Assembly: GCF_902498185.1 (NCBI RefSeq)
Contig: NZ_CABVIX010000012.1
Coordinates: 62,001 to 126,000, forward strand
Reading direction: 5' to 3'
DNA: 64,000 bases
Source of the DNA: Pseudomonas fluorescens
GTDB lineage: Bacteria; Pseudomonadota; Gammaproteobacteria; Pseudomonadales; Pseudomonadaceae
The translations under genes were made by a program, and so were the position numbers. The first letter of the stretch is position 1, and every line of letters starts with the position of its first letter. Positions 1-8,558 of the stretch are shown in pieces. The notes under the pieces are model-generated. The model did not search any database. It worked only from the letters and a program-made list of their open reading frames with translations, and was not told the DNA's origin.

Positions 1-21
1 ATCCTGGCCATCAGCAACTGA
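1..21 (+). CDS. possible 3' tail of an upstream gene (partial)
   Basis: An open frame from base 1 ends in TGA at 19-21, encoding only ILAISN before the stop. That stop overlaps the ATG of the next gene as TGATG, an arrangement typical of translationally coupled genes. Seven codons are too few to name a product, and the frame may be fortuitous. Confidence 0.25.
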   Translation: MLAISN

Positions 22-647
22 TGACCCGCCCTGCCGGCACCCGCAAGCCCCGCGCCAGCAGCCAGGCCAGGATCGACTCGATCCTGACGACGGCGCGGGC
101 GCTGCTGGCGGACGAGGGTGTTGCCAGCCTGTCGATCTACAGCGTTGCCGAGCGGGCGCAGATCCCGCCGTCTTCGGTGTATCACTTCTTCGCCAGCGTT
201 CCGGCCCTGCTCGAAGCACTGACCAGCGACGTGCACCGTGCCTTTCGCGCCTGCTTGCAAGCGCCCATCGACAGCCACGCGCTGAACACCTGGCACGACC
301 TGTCGCGCCTGGTCGAACAGCGCATGCTGGCGATCTACAACGAGGATGCCGCCGCCCGGCAACTGATCCTTGCCCAGCACGGACTCAGCGAAGTGATTCA
401 GGCCGACCGCCAGCATGACATCGAGCTTGGGGACCTGATGCGCAAGGTGTTCGAGCAGCATTTCCAGCTGCCGGTGATGCCTGAGGAGGTGGAGGTATTT
501 GCCTTGGCGATGGAACTGGGCGACCGGGTGTATGCGCGGTCGGTGCAGCTGCATGGCGTGATCACCCCGCGCATGGCCGAGGAAGGGCTGCGGGTGTTTG
601 ATGCGTATCTAGGCTTGTACCTGCCGCTGTACCTGCCCAAACGCTGA
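21..647 (+). CDS. TetR/AcrR-family transcriptional regulator
   Basis: This 208-residue protein has the TetR layout: a basic N-terminus, then a helix-turn-helix at about residues 19-63 (ARIDSILTTARALLADEG followed by SVAERAQIPPSSVYHFF). A longer, variable helical ligand domain follows. It should bind DNA as a dimer and be released by a small molecule that I cannot identify. No clear ribosome binding site precedes the ATG, which overlaps an upstream TGA, so translation may be coupled to a gene outside the window. It converges on ssuF, so a role in sulfonate metabolism is only a guess from position. Confidence 0.85.
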   Translation: MTRPAGTRKPRASSQARIDSILTTARALLADEGVASLSIYSVAERAQIPPSSVYHFFASVPALLEALTSDVHRAFRACLQAPIDSHALNTWHDLSRLVEQRMLAIYNEDAAARQLILAQHGLSEVIQADRQHDIELGDLMRKVFEQHFQLPVMPEEVEVFALAMELGDRVYARSVQLHGVITPRMAEEGLRVFDAYLGLYLPLYLPKR

Positions 648-670
648 GGTCCTCGGGTTGCCATGCAACC

Positions 671-693
671 CATCGCGGGACAGGCCCGCGATG
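671..693. repeat. REP-like palindrome / terminator stem
   Basis: Perfect 9-bp arms (catcgcggg and cccgcgatg) flank a 5-base loop, between the convergent tetR-type gene and ssuF. The sequence resembles the short palindromes scattered between Pseudomonas genes. It has no T-run, so any termination role would be secondary. Confidence 0.6.
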
Positions 694-722
694 GAGGGCA
701 AAGCCCACCCGGGGGTCATCCA

Positions 723-938
723 TCACAACTTGGCGATGGACACCTCAGTCGATTTCACGAAGGCGATCACTTCACTGCCCACCTGCAGCTCCAGCTCGCG
801 TACCGAGCGGGTGGTGATGACGGAGGTGACGACACCCGAAGCAGTCTGTACGTCGATTTCGGACAGGACCGGGCCTTCCAGGATTTCCTTTACGGTGCCT
901 TTGAACTGGTTGCGGACGTTGATCGCTTTGATAGTCAT
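723..938 (-). CDS. ssuF: molybdopterin-binding (Mop/TOBE) protein SsuF
   Basis: This 71-residue protein is a single Mop/TOBE fold of the kind found in molbindins, starting MTIKAINVRNQFKGTV and containing the SEIDVQTASGVVTSVIT core. Such proteins bind molybdate or a similar oxyanion. In pseudomonads a gene of this type closes the ssu operon and has been reported as needed for sulfonate use, although its exact role is unclear. It lies 28 bp downstream of ssuB on the same strand. The length is normal and the frame intact. Confidence 0.85.
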   Translation of the reverse strand: MTIKAINVRNQFKGTVKEILEGPVLSEIDVQTASGVVTSVITTRSVRELELQVGSEVIAFVKSTEVSIAKL

Positions 939-966
939 GGTTGTATTCCTTCTCGCTCGATGGGAT

Positions 967-1779
967 TCAGTGCGCCCAGCGCAGTTGCGTGGGCAATGGG
1001 GCTACAGGTTCCGGCTCGGGCGCCTTGCCCGGGTCGGACAGAACACGGTTGAGCACTTCGCTCTCAAGGGCCGCCAAACGATGGGAGCCGCGTGCCCGCG
1101 GCCTGGTCAGGTCGACCAGCAAGTCCAGGCCGACCTCACCGTCTTCGATGAGGATCACCCGGTCGGCCACGGCGACCGCTTCGCTGACGTCATGGGTGAC
1201 CAGCAGGACGGTGAAGCCATGCTGACGCCACAGGCGTTCGATCAATTGCTGCATTTCGATGCGGGTCAGGGCATCGAGCGCGCCCAGCGGCTCGTCGAGC
1301 AGCAGCAGGCGCGGTTGGTGAATCAGGGCACGGGCCAGGGCTACACGCTGTTTCTGGCCGCCCGACAGTGCCGCCGGCCATTCATTGGCGCGGTCGGCCA
1401 GGCCTACCGCCTCCAAGGCTTCCAGGGCGCGTGGGCGCCAATTGCCGGCAAGACCCAGGCCGACGTTGTCGATCACCTTCTTCCACGGCAGCAGACGCGC
1501 GTCCTGGAACATCAGGCGGGTTTCCTCCCCGGCCTGCGACAGTGGCGCGGCGCCTGCCAGCAGCTGGCCGCCGGTTGGCTGGTCGAGGCCGGCCAGCAGG
1601 CGCAGCAAGGTGCTCTTGCCGCAACCGCTGCGCCCCACGATGGCAACGAACTGGCCAGCAGGAATGTGCAGGTCGATGCCCTTGAGCACCTCGCGCGGGC
1701 CGAACGCCTTGCGCGCACCTTGCACCGCCAGGGGTATGCCACGCAGCAGGCGTGGCGGCTGTTGCTTGAGCACGGTCAT
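967..1779 (-). CDS. ssuB: aliphatic sulfonate ABC transporter, ATP-binding protein SsuB
   Basis: This 270-residue cytoplasmic ATPase energises sulfonate uptake. Visible motifs are Walker A GRSGCGKS (about 49-56), signature LSGGQ (138-142) and Walker B LLLLDE (158-163), followed by a typical H-loop region ([11 protein letters not shown]). An open frame extends far upstream, but I chose the ATG at 1779. It follows a strong AGGAGGG ribosome binding site, and its codon overlaps the ssuC stop as ATGA. The transporter partners are SsuA (binding protein) and SsuC (permease). Confidence 0.93.
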   Translation of the reverse strand: MTVLKQQPPRLLRGIPLAVQGARKAFGPREVLKGIDLHIPAGQFVAIVGRSGCGKSTLLRLLAGLDQPTGGQLLAGAAPLSQAGEETRLMFQDARLLPWKKVIDNVGLGLAGNWRPRALEALEAVGLADRANEWPAALSGGQKQRVALARALIHQPRLLLLDEPLGALDALTRIEMQQLIERLWRQHGFTVLLVTHDVSEAVAVADRVILIEDGEVGLDLLVDLTRPRARGSHRLAALESEVLNRVLSDPGKAPEPEPVAPLPTQLRWAH

Positions 1780-2573
1780 GCGCCCTCCCTCCTGGCAGCT
1801 TGATAAGCCGGGTGCCAGCGCAGCCACACACGTTCCAGGCCACGAGCGGCAAGGTCGGCGAGCTTGCCGAGCACGGCATAGAGGACGATGGCCAGCACCA
1901 CCACGTCGGTCTGCAGGAATTCGCGGGCGTTCATCGCCAGGTAGCCGATGCCTGCATTGGCCGAGATGGTTTCGGCGACGATCAGCGTCAGCCACATGAA
2001 GCCCAGGGCGAAGCGCACGCCCACCAGGATCGACGGCAAGGCACCCGGCAGGATCACCTGAGTGAACAGCGAGAAGCCCGACAATCCATAGCTGCGCGCC
2101 ATTTCCACCAACGCCGGATCGACGTTGCGGATGCCGTGGTAAGTATTCAGGTAGATCGGGAACAACGTGCCCAGCGCGACCAGAAAGATCTTCGCCGACT
2201 CGTCGATGCCGAACCAGAGGATCACCAAGGGAATCAGCGCCAGGTGCGGCACGTTGCGGATCATCTGCACCGAACTGTCGAGCAAGCGTTCGCCCCAGTT
2301 CGACAAGCCGGTGATGAAGCCCAGCACCAGGCCGATGCTGCCGCCGATGACAAAGCCCAGTGCGGCTCGCCAACCGCTGATCGCCAGGTGCGACCAGATT
2401 TCGCCACTGCGCACCAGCTCGACCCCGGCAGAGACTACCGCGCTTGGCGCGGGCAGGATGCGTGTCGACAACCAGCCTGCGCTGACCGCCAGTTGCCAGA
2501 CCGCCAGCAGCAGCACCGGCAGGGCCCAGGGCGCCAGGCGGTGTGACCAGGATGATGAAATCGAACGACTCAT
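1776..2573 (-). CDS. ssuC: aliphatic sulfonate ABC transporter permease SsuC
   Basis: A 265-residue inner-membrane permease of the BPD-transport family with about six hydrophobic segments. The cytoplasmic EAA-type loop is visible near [21 protein letters not shown], where SsuB docks. The start [11 protein letters not shown] at 2573 is 10 bp after the ssuD stop. A longer upstream open frame overlaps ssuD and is rejected. It is coupled to ssuB by a 4-bp overlap. Confidence 0.93.
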   Translation of the reverse strand: MSRSISSSWSHRLAPWALPVLLLAVWQLAVSAGWLSTRILPAPSAVVSAGVELVRSGEIWSHLAISGWRAALGFVIGGSIGLVLGFITGLSNWGERLLDSSVQMIRNVPHLALIPLVILWFGIDESAKIFLVALGTLFPIYLNTYHGIRNVDPALVEMARSYGLSGFSLFTQVILPGALPSILVGVRFALGFMWLTLIVAETISANAGIGYLAMNAREFLQTDVVVLAIVLYAVLGKLADLAARGLERVWLRWHPAYQAARREGA

Positions 2574-2583
2574 GTCCGCTTCC

Positions 2584-3732
2584 TCAGCTCTGAGCCGCAG
2601 CTTTGGGCAAGATATCGTTGGCCACCATCTCGCCAAACGGGCTGACGTAATTCGCGCCGTGTGGCTGCTCCGGACGGTTGATCTCAAGATGCGGGAACAA
2701 CAGCTCGGCCACGCGGTACGACTCTTCCAGGTGTGGATAACCCGAGAAAATGAATGTATCGATGCCCAGGTCCGCGTACTCCTTGACCCGCGCCGCCACC
2801 GTCGGTCCATCGCCGACAAGCGCCGTGCCTGCCCCGCCGCGCACCAGGCCAACGCCTGCCCACAGGTTTGGGCTGACCTCGAGGTTGTCGCGGTTGCCAC
2901 CATGCAAGGCAGCCATGCGTTGCTGGCCGACCGAATCGAATCGTGCCAGCGAAGCCTGGGCGCGCTGGATGGTGTCATCGTCGAGGTGCGAAATCAGGCG
3001 ATCGGCCGCCTGCCAGGCCTCGGCATTGGTTTCACGCACGATCACATGCAGGCGGATGCCGAAGCGTACGGTACGGCCTTGCGCGGCGGCCTTGGCACGC
3101 ACCTGCTCGATCTTTTCGGCCACTGCCGCGGGGGGCTCTCCCCAGGTCAGATACAGCTCGACCTGCTCGGCGGCCAGGTCCTGCGCCGCCTCCGACGAGC
3201 CGCCGAAGTACAGCGGCGGACGTGGTTGCTGGACGGGCGGGTATAGCAGCCTGGCGCCCTTGACCTGAATGTGTTGACCGTCATAGTCGACAGTTTCGCC
3301 TTCCAGCACGCGGCGCCAGATACGGGTGAACTCCACCGAGGCCTGGTAGCGCTCTGCGTGGCTCAGGAACAGGCCATCACCGGAGAGCTCCTCTGGGTCG
3401 CCACCGGTCACCAGGTTGAACAGCGCACGGCCGTTGGACAGGCGGTCAAGCGTCGCCGCCTGGCGAGCCGCAACGGTGGGTGAAATGATCCCCGGGCGCA
3501 GGGCCACCAGGAATTTCAGGCGTTGGGTTACCGGGATCAGCGACGCTGCTACCAGCCAGGAGTCTTCGCACGACCGGCCGGTAGGAATCAGTACGCCACC
3601 GAAGCCGAGACGGTCGGCGGCCTGGGCGATCTGCTGCAGGTAGCCGTGATCGACCGCGCGGGCACCTTCGGAGGTCCCCAGGTACTTGCCGTCGCCGTGT
3701 GTAGGAAGAAACCAGAAAATATTCAGGCTCAT
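2584..3732 (-). CDS. ssuD: FMNH2-dependent alkanesulfonate monooxygenase SsuD
   Basis: This 382-residue member of the bacterial luciferase-like flavin monooxygenases uses FMNH2 and O2 to cleave C1+ alkanesulfonates to aldehyde and sulfite. It matches the SsuD family over its full length. The N-terminus [15 protein letters not shown], the conserved cysteine in GRSCEDSW (C55) and the basic RLHVIVRET segment are characteristic. A GAGGAG site precedes the ATG. The reduced flavin normally comes from SsuE, whose gene is missing upstream here, so SsuD must depend on another FMN reductase or be inactive. Confidence 0.95.
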   Translation of the reverse strand: MSLNIFWFLPTHGDGKYLGTSEGARAVDHGYLQQIAQAADRLGFGGVLIPTGRSCEDSWLVAASLIPVTQRLKFLVALRPGIISPTVAARQAATLDRLSNGRALFNLVTGGDPEELSGDGLFLSHAERYQASVEFTRIWRRVLEGETVDYDGQHIQVKGARLLYPPVQQPRPPLYFGGSSEAAQDLAAEQVELYLTWGEPPAAVAEKIEQVRAKAAAQGRTVRFGIRLHVIVRETNAEAWQAADRLISHLDDDTIQRAQASLARFDSVGQQRMAALHGGNRDNLEVSPNLWAGVGLVRGGAGTALVGDGPTVAARVKEYADLGIDTFIFSGYPHLEESYRVAELLFPHLEINRPEQPHGANYVSPFGEMVANDILPKAAAQS

Positions 3733-3792
3733 TGGAGTTGTCTCCTCAAGGATGGCTCAGACCGGGGCGGCGCCCCGGCGCAGGCGAAACAG

Positions 3793-4758
3793 TCAGGGCG
3801 CGATGGCGACCTTGGCCGGGGGTGTCCAGATCACATCCTTGATGCTCAACGGCTTGGGGATGAGCTTCAGGGCATGGAAGGTATCGGCGATCTTCTGCTG
3901 CGAGGCGATCACTGCCGGGGTCAGCGGCGCGGCTCCATAGCCCTGGCGCTTGACCGAGGTCAGGGTGATGTCGGCGGGCAGGCCCAACAGCGGCGCGACC
4001 TGGTCGGTCACCTCCTGCGGGTTGGCCTGGGACCATTCGCCTACGGCACGCACTTCGTCGATCACAGCGCTGACCACCGCTGGATGCTGGGTCGCATAGT
4101 CGCGGGTGGCCAGGTAGAACTGGTGATTGTCGACCAGGTCCTTGCCGTCTCTCAGGGTGCGGGCCTGCAGCTGCTTCTCGGCAGCGGCCTGGTACGGGTC
4201 CCAGATGACCCAGGCATCGACGCTGCCACGCTCGAAGGCAGCGCGGGCATCGGCCGGCGGCAGGTACACAGGTTGGATATCGCTGTATTTCAGGCCGGCG
4301 TCTTCAAGGGCGCGGACCAGCAGGTAGTGAACGTTGGAGCCTTTGTTCAGCACGACCTTCCTGCCCTTGAGCTCCTTGACCGACTGGATCGTCGAGCCCT
4401 TGGGCACTAGGATGGCTTCGCTGTGCGGCGCAGGTGGCTCATAGGCCACGTACAGCAGGTCGGCGCCAGCGGCCTGGGCGAACACAGGCGGGGTCTCGCC
4501 GGTCACGCCGAAGTCGATCGAGCCTACGTTGAGCCCTTCGAGCAGCTGGGGGCCGCCGGGAAATTCGGTCCATTGGACCTGGATGCCCTGGTCGGCAAGG
4601 CGCTTTTCCAGCGTGCCCTTGGCCTTGAGCAGCACCAGGGTGCCGTATTTCTGATAACCGATGCGCAGGCTCTCGGCCTGGGCTTGGGTAATGGCGCCGA
4701 GGGACACAGCCGCCGCAAACAGGGCGACCAGACCGCGACGCAAGAAGACTGTGCGCAT
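3793..4758 (-). CDS. ssuA: aliphatic sulfonate-binding periplasmic protein SsuA
   Basis: A 321-residue periplasmic binding protein delivering alkanesulfonates to SsuBC. A Sec signal peptide covers about residues 1-28, with cleavage after TQAQA. The mature protein starts ESLRIGYQKYGTLVLLKAKG, the usual opening of the SsuA/TauA-like NMT1 fold. An AGGAGAG ribosome binding site precedes the ATG. It lies 60 bp before ssuD and 89 bp after the ssuE remnant stop. Confidence 0.93.
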   Translation of the reverse strand: MRTVFLRRGLVALFAAAVSLGAITQAQAESLRIGYQKYGTLVLLKAKGTLEKRLADQGIQVQWTEFPGGPQLLEGLNVGSIDFGVTGETPPVFAQAAGADLLYVAYEPPAPHSEAILVPKGSTIQSVKELKGRKVVLNKGSNVHYLLVRALEDAGLKYSDIQPVYLPPADARAAFERGSVDAWVIWDPYQAAAEKQLQARTLRDGKDLVDNHQFYLATRDYATQHPAVVSAVIDEVRAVGEWSQANPQEVTDQVAPLLGLPADITLTSVKRQGYGAAPLTPAVIASQQKIADTFHALKLIPKPLSIKDVIWTPPAKVAIAP

Positions 4759-4847
4759 GGCGCTCTCCTGCGAAAGGGTTCGGGTTGCACCTGCTTGCCC
4801 GTTGGCGGGCGAGTAAGGTGGAAAAACGGTAAGGCGTGGCTGCCGGC

Positions 4848-4886
4848 TCAGATGCTCCAGCGGGCGCTGAGCAGGCGTTCGAAGAT
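4848..4886 (-). pseudogene. ssuE: 3' remnant of ssuE (NADPH-dependent FMN reductase)
   Basis: In the 161 bp between ssuA and lsfA the minus strand encodes IFERLLSARWSI followed by TGA (stop at 4850-4848). From memory, P. putida SsuE ends in nearly the same residues (NERLISARWSI), and ssuE normally occupies this place between lsfA and ssuA. Upstream of the match the frame reads ILVALRLAIAG back to the lsfA stop and is not recognisable as SsuE. About 570-590 bp of ssuE therefore appears to have been deleted. An assembly error, or a different gene tail such as an ABC permease, is the alternative. Confidence 0.65.
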
Positions 4887-4919
4887 CCCTGCTATGGCTA
4901 AGCGCAGTGCAACAAGAAT

Positions 4920-5558
4920 TCAGCGATTGGGTTGAGGTGTCAGGCGAAGGTATGGCTTGACGGCGCGGTAGCCGCGCGGGAAGCGTTGCTTGATCTCTTC
5001 CTCGTCCTTGAGCGACGGCACGATCACCACTTCGTCCCCGTCCTGCCAGTTGGCCGGCGTGGCGACCTTGTGGTTGTCGGTCAGCTGCAGTGAATCGATC
5101 ACCCGCAGAATCTCGTTGAAATTCCGGCCGGTACTGGCCGGATAGGTGATGGTCAGACGCACCTTCTTGTTCGGGTCGATCACGAACAGGGAGCGTACGG
5201 TCAGGGTATCGTTGGCATTGGGATGGATCAGATCGTACAGGTCCGAAACCTTGCGGTCGGCATCGGCGATGATCGGGAAGTTGACCACGGTATTCTGGGT
5301 TTCATTGATGTCATCGATCCAGCGATGGTGCGAATCGACCGGGTCGACCGACAGTGCGATTGCCTTTACCCCACGCTCGGCGAACTGGTCCTTGAGCTTG
5401 GCGGTGAAGCCCAGTTCGGTGGTGCACACTGGCGTGAAATCGGCGGGATGGGAGAACAGCACACCCCAGCTGTCGCCGAGCCATTCGTGGAAGCGGATGT
5501 TACCGACGCTGGATTCCTGTTCGAAATCGGGGGCGATGTCGCCGAGTCTGAGGCTCAT
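4920..5558 (-). CDS. lsfA: 1-Cys peroxiredoxin LsfA (sulfate-starvation induced)
   Basis: A 212-residue peroxiredoxin of the Prx6/1-Cys group that reduces hydroperoxides. The peroxidatic cysteine sits in HPADFTPVCTTELG, and the family's long C-terminal domain is present. I chose MSLRLGDIAPDF at 5558, preceded by AAGGAG, over an ATG 13 codons upstream that lacks a good site. LsfA is known as a protein induced by sulfate starvation in Pseudomonas. Its position at the head of the ssu cluster fits protection against oxidants produced during flavin-dependent desulfonation. Confidence 0.93.
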   Translation of the reverse strand: MSLRLGDIAPDFEQESSVGNIRFHEWLGDSWGVLFSHPADFTPVCTTELGFTAKLKDQFAERGVKAIALSVDPVDSHHRWIDDINETQNTVVNFPIIADADRKVSDLYDLIHPNANDTLTVRSLFVIDPNKKVRLTITYPASTGRNFNEILRVIDSLQLTDNHKVATPANWQDGDEVVIVPSLKDEEEIKQRFPRGYRAVKPYLRLTPQPNR

Positions 5559-5611
5559 GGGGTGCGGCTCCTTGGCTGTGTGCTTCATGGACTTCAATGT
5601 GCCTGCATCGG

Positions 5612-5660
5612 CAAAAAAATAAAAAGAATAAATATCGATTTATTTATAACTACATCGCAT
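5612..5660 (-). promoter_or_regulatory. AT-rich promoter region of lsfA/ssu with an inverted repeat
   Basis: About 40 bases of almost pure A/T interrupt GC-rich DNA just upstream of lsfA. Inside is a perfect inverted repeat, aataaat (5627-5633) and atttatt (5638-5644), around atcg. Sulfur-starvation promoters are bound by CysB at AT-rich sites, so this is a reasonable candidate, but no consensus match can be claimed. Confidence 0.45.
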
Positions 5661-5674
5661 ATCGGAATGCAGGT

Positions 5675-5702
5675 AAAAAAAAGCCTCGCATCAAGCGAGG
5701 CT
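5675..5702 (-). terminator. Rho-independent terminator of the porin gene
   Basis: On the minus strand, GCCTCGC, a 5-base loop and GCGAGGC are followed by eight T residues. It lies just after the porin stop codon and upstream of the lsfA promoter, separating the two transcripts. Confidence 0.9.
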
Positions 5703-5718
5703 CTCTTTCTCAATACAC

Positions 5719-7047
5719 TTACAGGAAGTTGTAAGTGTAGTTGAAGATCAGACGAGTCTGGTCCTGGTCCGCCAGGGAGTTGCCACCGCTGCCACGGTAG
5801 ACACCGTGACGCAGGGAAGTACCCAGGCCTTTGAACGTACCTTGCTGGATGACGTAGTCGATCCGTGCATCACGTTCCCACTCGCTGTAGGTGCCGTTGC
5901 CGTTCGTGTTGCGCACGTCGTCGCCACGCAGGTAGGAAACCGATGCCTTCAGGCCAGGTACACCCAGGCGCGCGAAGTCATAGGAGTACTGACCGAAGGT
6001 GGTGTTGGCACCGGCCTTGGCGAACTGGTTGATCATGCTGTCGGTGAACAGGTAGAAGCTCGCACCGGCGTTACCTTCAGGGTTGCCATTGCCGTCGACC
6101 ACGTTGCCCTGGTTCAGCCAGACGAAACCGCCGTCGTCGCTGATCTGCTGGTGGCCGAGCATCAGCGCGTGGCCACCCAGGGTGTAGGTGAACATGGCGC
6201 TCCAGGTCTTGTTGTCGACCTCGCCTGCGTTCTTGGCATAACCGCTGTTGTTGTTGAAGCGGTAGCCGGCGTCGCCGTTCTTGCCGTCGCTGCTGCTGTC
6301 AAAATAGCGCAGGTCAGTCTTGAACGACTGGTCCTCGGAGATCGGGTAGACATGTACCAGACCCAGGAAGTGCTGCTTATAGAAGTCTTCCAGGTTCGAG
6401 TAGTAGTACTGCAGGGTCAGGTCTTTGGTGACCTTCCAGTCAGCACCGCCGTAGCGGAACTTGTTGCTGTCCTCGGTGGCACCTGCCACGGACAGACCAG
6501 TCCGGTTGCTCGAAGCACGGCCCATCGCGTGGGTCAGCTGACCGGCGTTGATGGTCAGGCCGTCGATTTCCTTGGAGGTGATGGTGCCACCTTCAAAGGT
6601 CTGTGGCAGCAGACGACCGTCGTTGGAGACCAGGATCGGCAGGGCTGGGGCCAGAGCGCTACCGAAGTGCGCCTCGGTCTTGGAGAAGCGTGCCTTGGCA
6701 TTACCGCCGATACGCGACCAGTCATGGACCGCGGAACCGTCCGAATCGCTCGGGAAGAACGAGCTGTTGTCCGGGTGATGGCCACGGCCGCCATCCAGGT
6801 GAATACCCCAAAGGGCCTGAACATCGACACCGAAACCGACGGTACCCTGGGTGAAGCCAGACAGGTAGTCGAGCTTGAAGCCTTGACCCGATTCGCGGTT
6901 GTCGCTGCCGCCGTCACGGTTATCGTTGTCGAAGTACATGGTGCGCGAGCTCACCGAGAGCTTGCTGTCTTCGATAAAACCTGCGGCGGCTGCCTGCTGG
7001 GACAGAACCCCCAGTGCCACGGCCAAAGCCAGGCTGGACTTGTACAT
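5719..7047 (-). CDS. OprD/OprE-family outer-membrane porin
   Basis: A 442-residue outer-membrane protein with a signal peptide (MYKSSLALAVALGVLSQQAAAA, cleaved near residue 22) and the OprD-family opening GFIEDSKLSVSSRTMYFDND. It ends in an aromatic-rich strand finishing NYTYNFL, as expected for outer-membrane insertion. OprD-family channels admit small solutes such as amino acids or organic acids. Its place between the ssu and tau operons suggests entry of sulfonates, which is inference from context. It is divergent from tauA. Confidence 0.9.
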   Translation of the reverse strand: MYKSSLALAVALGVLSQQAAAAGFIEDSKLSVSSRTMYFDNDNRDGGSDNRESGQGFKLDYLSGFTQGTVGFGVDVQALWGIHLDGGRGHHPDNSSFFPSDSDGSAVHDWSRIGGNAKARFSKTEAHFGSALAPALPILVSNDGRLLPQTFEGGTITSKEIDGLTINAGQLTHAMGRASSNRTGLSVAGATEDSNKFRYGGADWKVTKDLTLQYYYSNLEDFYKQHFLGLVHVYPISEDQSFKTDLRYFDSSSDGKNGDAGYRFNNNSGYAKNAGEVDNKTWSAMFTYTLGGHALMLGHQQISDDGGFVWLNQGNVVDGNGNPEGNAGASFYLFTDSMINQFAKAGANTTFGQYSYDFARLGVPGLKASVSYLRGDDVRNTNGNGTYSEWERDARIDYVIQQGTFKGLGTSLRHGVYRGSGGNSLADQDQTRLIFNYTYNFL

Positions 7048-7574
7048 GTTTTGCTCCTCTACGTTCTAATTCTTGTGTGTCGCGGAAGGCGGGGTCTAGT
7101 GCCCTGCTCGTTCGTCGATGGCGATTTAGCACCAAGATGCGACCATTCAGTCAATCGTTACTTTTGATTTCACGACCTTGGTCTAATACGCGGCCGGGAT
7201 GACAGGATAATGACAATCCTATAAATCCAGAATGATTGTTTAACAAAATTCTCAGATTATTCAGGAATAACCATGAAACCTTTGAAACCGGAGGCTGTAT
7301 CGGCACCCTCTTCTCATTCCTTTAGGTTATTGCCAACGTTTGCCGTCTGAATGCTTTGCAGCCTGACGCGATCAACTGCGCTCGCCGCGCCAGAGCCTAG
7401 CACCGGGATTCCCTTTCTGCCGTACACCGAGCCGGGGAGGCGGCTGCCATTCGTCGCCAACGACAGAGCAAACAGCTCCTAAGCTAATGCTAAAAAGTTA
7501 TTTATTTGCGGTTTCTTAGATCATCTAGTCTAGACGTCATTCAGTCACCCCGATTGCCTGACGAGGGTTCTCCC
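7048..7574. promoter_or_regulatory. divergent intergenic region between porin and tauA
   Basis: 527 bases without a recognised gene. They must hold the porin and tau promoters. Visible are an AT-rich stretch near 7490-7506 containing ttatttat, also seen in the lsfA promoter. An 11-bp palindrome tctag-t-ctaga lies at 7524-7534, 40 bp before the tauA ATG. A 25-codon frame at 7273-7350 has AGGA before its ATG. I cannot place exact -35/-10 boxes. Confidence 0.45.
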
Positions 7575-8546
7575 ATGATTCCGCACGCTCCACTGCGCCT
7601 GTTTACTGCCCTTGCCCTGGCTGGTGCCAGCTGGTTCGCCCAGGCAGCCGACCTTACCGTGGCCTACCAGACCACCGTCGACCCCGCGAAAGTGGCCCAG
7701 GCCGATGGCACCTATGAAAAGGCCAGCAACGCCAGCATCGATTGGCGCAAGTTCGACAACGGCGCTGACGTGATCACCGCCGTGGCCTCGGGTGATGTCC
7801 AGATCGGCTATCTGGGCTCCAGCCCGTTGGCCGCCGCCGCCACCCGCAAGCTCCCGGTGGAAACCTTTCTCATCGCCACCCAGATCGGCGCTGGCGAGGC
7901 GCTGGTAGCCCGCGACAGCATCAAGACGCCGCAGGACCTGATCGGCAAGAAGATCGCCGTACCCTTCGTGTCCACCGGGCACTACAGCCTCCTGGCCGCG
8001 CTCAAGCAGTGGAATATCGACCCCTCCAAGGTGCAGATCCTCAACCTGGCGCCACCGGCGATCATCGCCGCCTGGAAGCGTGGCGACATCGACGCCACCT
8101 ACGTATGGGACCCAGCCCTGGGCGTGGCCAAGGAAAACGGCAAGGTGCTGATCACCTCCGGCGAGCTGGCGAGCAAGGGCGCGCCGACCTTCGACGCGTG
8201 GATCGTACGCAAGGACTTCGCCGCCAGGCACCCCGAGATCGTAAAGTCGTTCGCCAAGGTGACCCTGGACGCTTACGCCGAGTACCGCAAGGATCCGCAA
8301 GCCTGGCTGGCCAACCCGGACAACGTCAGCAAGCTGGCCAAGCTCTCTGGCGCCAAGCCGAGCGACATTCCGGTGCTGCTTGAAGGCAACGTGTTCCCAC
8401 TGGCCGCCGACCAGATCAGCGCGCTGGGCGCTCCAACCACCAAAGCCCTGACAGATACCGCCGCCTTCCTGAAGCAGCAAGGCAAGGTCGAAGCCGTACT
8501 GCCGGACTACTCGCCGTACGTCAGCGCCCACTACATCGCCAACTGA
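7575..8546 (+). CDS. tauA: taurine-binding periplasmic protein TauA
   Basis: A 323-residue binding protein with a signal peptide ending SWFAQAA (about residue 24) and a mature start DLTVAYQTTVDPAKVAQADG. That start is characteristic of TauA, as are YLGSSPLAAA and the TYVWDPALG segment. It captures taurine for TauBC. I chose the ATG at 7575 with GAGGG upstream, because the 23 codons before it would bury the signal peptide. It heads a four-gene operon ending in tauD. Confidence 0.93.
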   Translation: MIPHAPLRLFTALALAGASWFAQAADLTVAYQTTVDPAKVAQADGTYEKASNASIDWRKFDNGADVITAVASGDVQIGYLGSSPLAAAATRKLPVETFLIATQIGAGEALVARDSIKTPQDLIGKKIAVPFVSTGHYSLLAALKQWNIDPSKVQILNLAPPAIIAAWKRGDIDATYVWDPALGVAKENGKVLITSGELASKGAPTFDAWIVRKDFAARHPEIVKSFAKVTLDAYAEYRKDPQAWLANPDNVSKLAKLSGAKPSDIPVLLEGNVFPLAADQISALGAPTTKALTDTAAFLKQQGKVEAVLPDYSPYVSAHYIAN

Positions 8547-8558
8547 TCGGAGCCTGTC

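Noticed and set aside
658-1803. 381-codon plus-strand frame across ssuF and ssuB
   Set aside because: It is the antisense shadow of ssuF/ssuB, which match known families over their whole length. GC-rich codon bias creates such frames.
1776-2978. Long open frames extending ssuC, ssuB, argE, epsC and spuB far upstream of the called starts
   Set aside because: The extensions overlap neighbouring genes or are low-complexity, while the called starts have good ribosome binding sites or stop/start overlaps.
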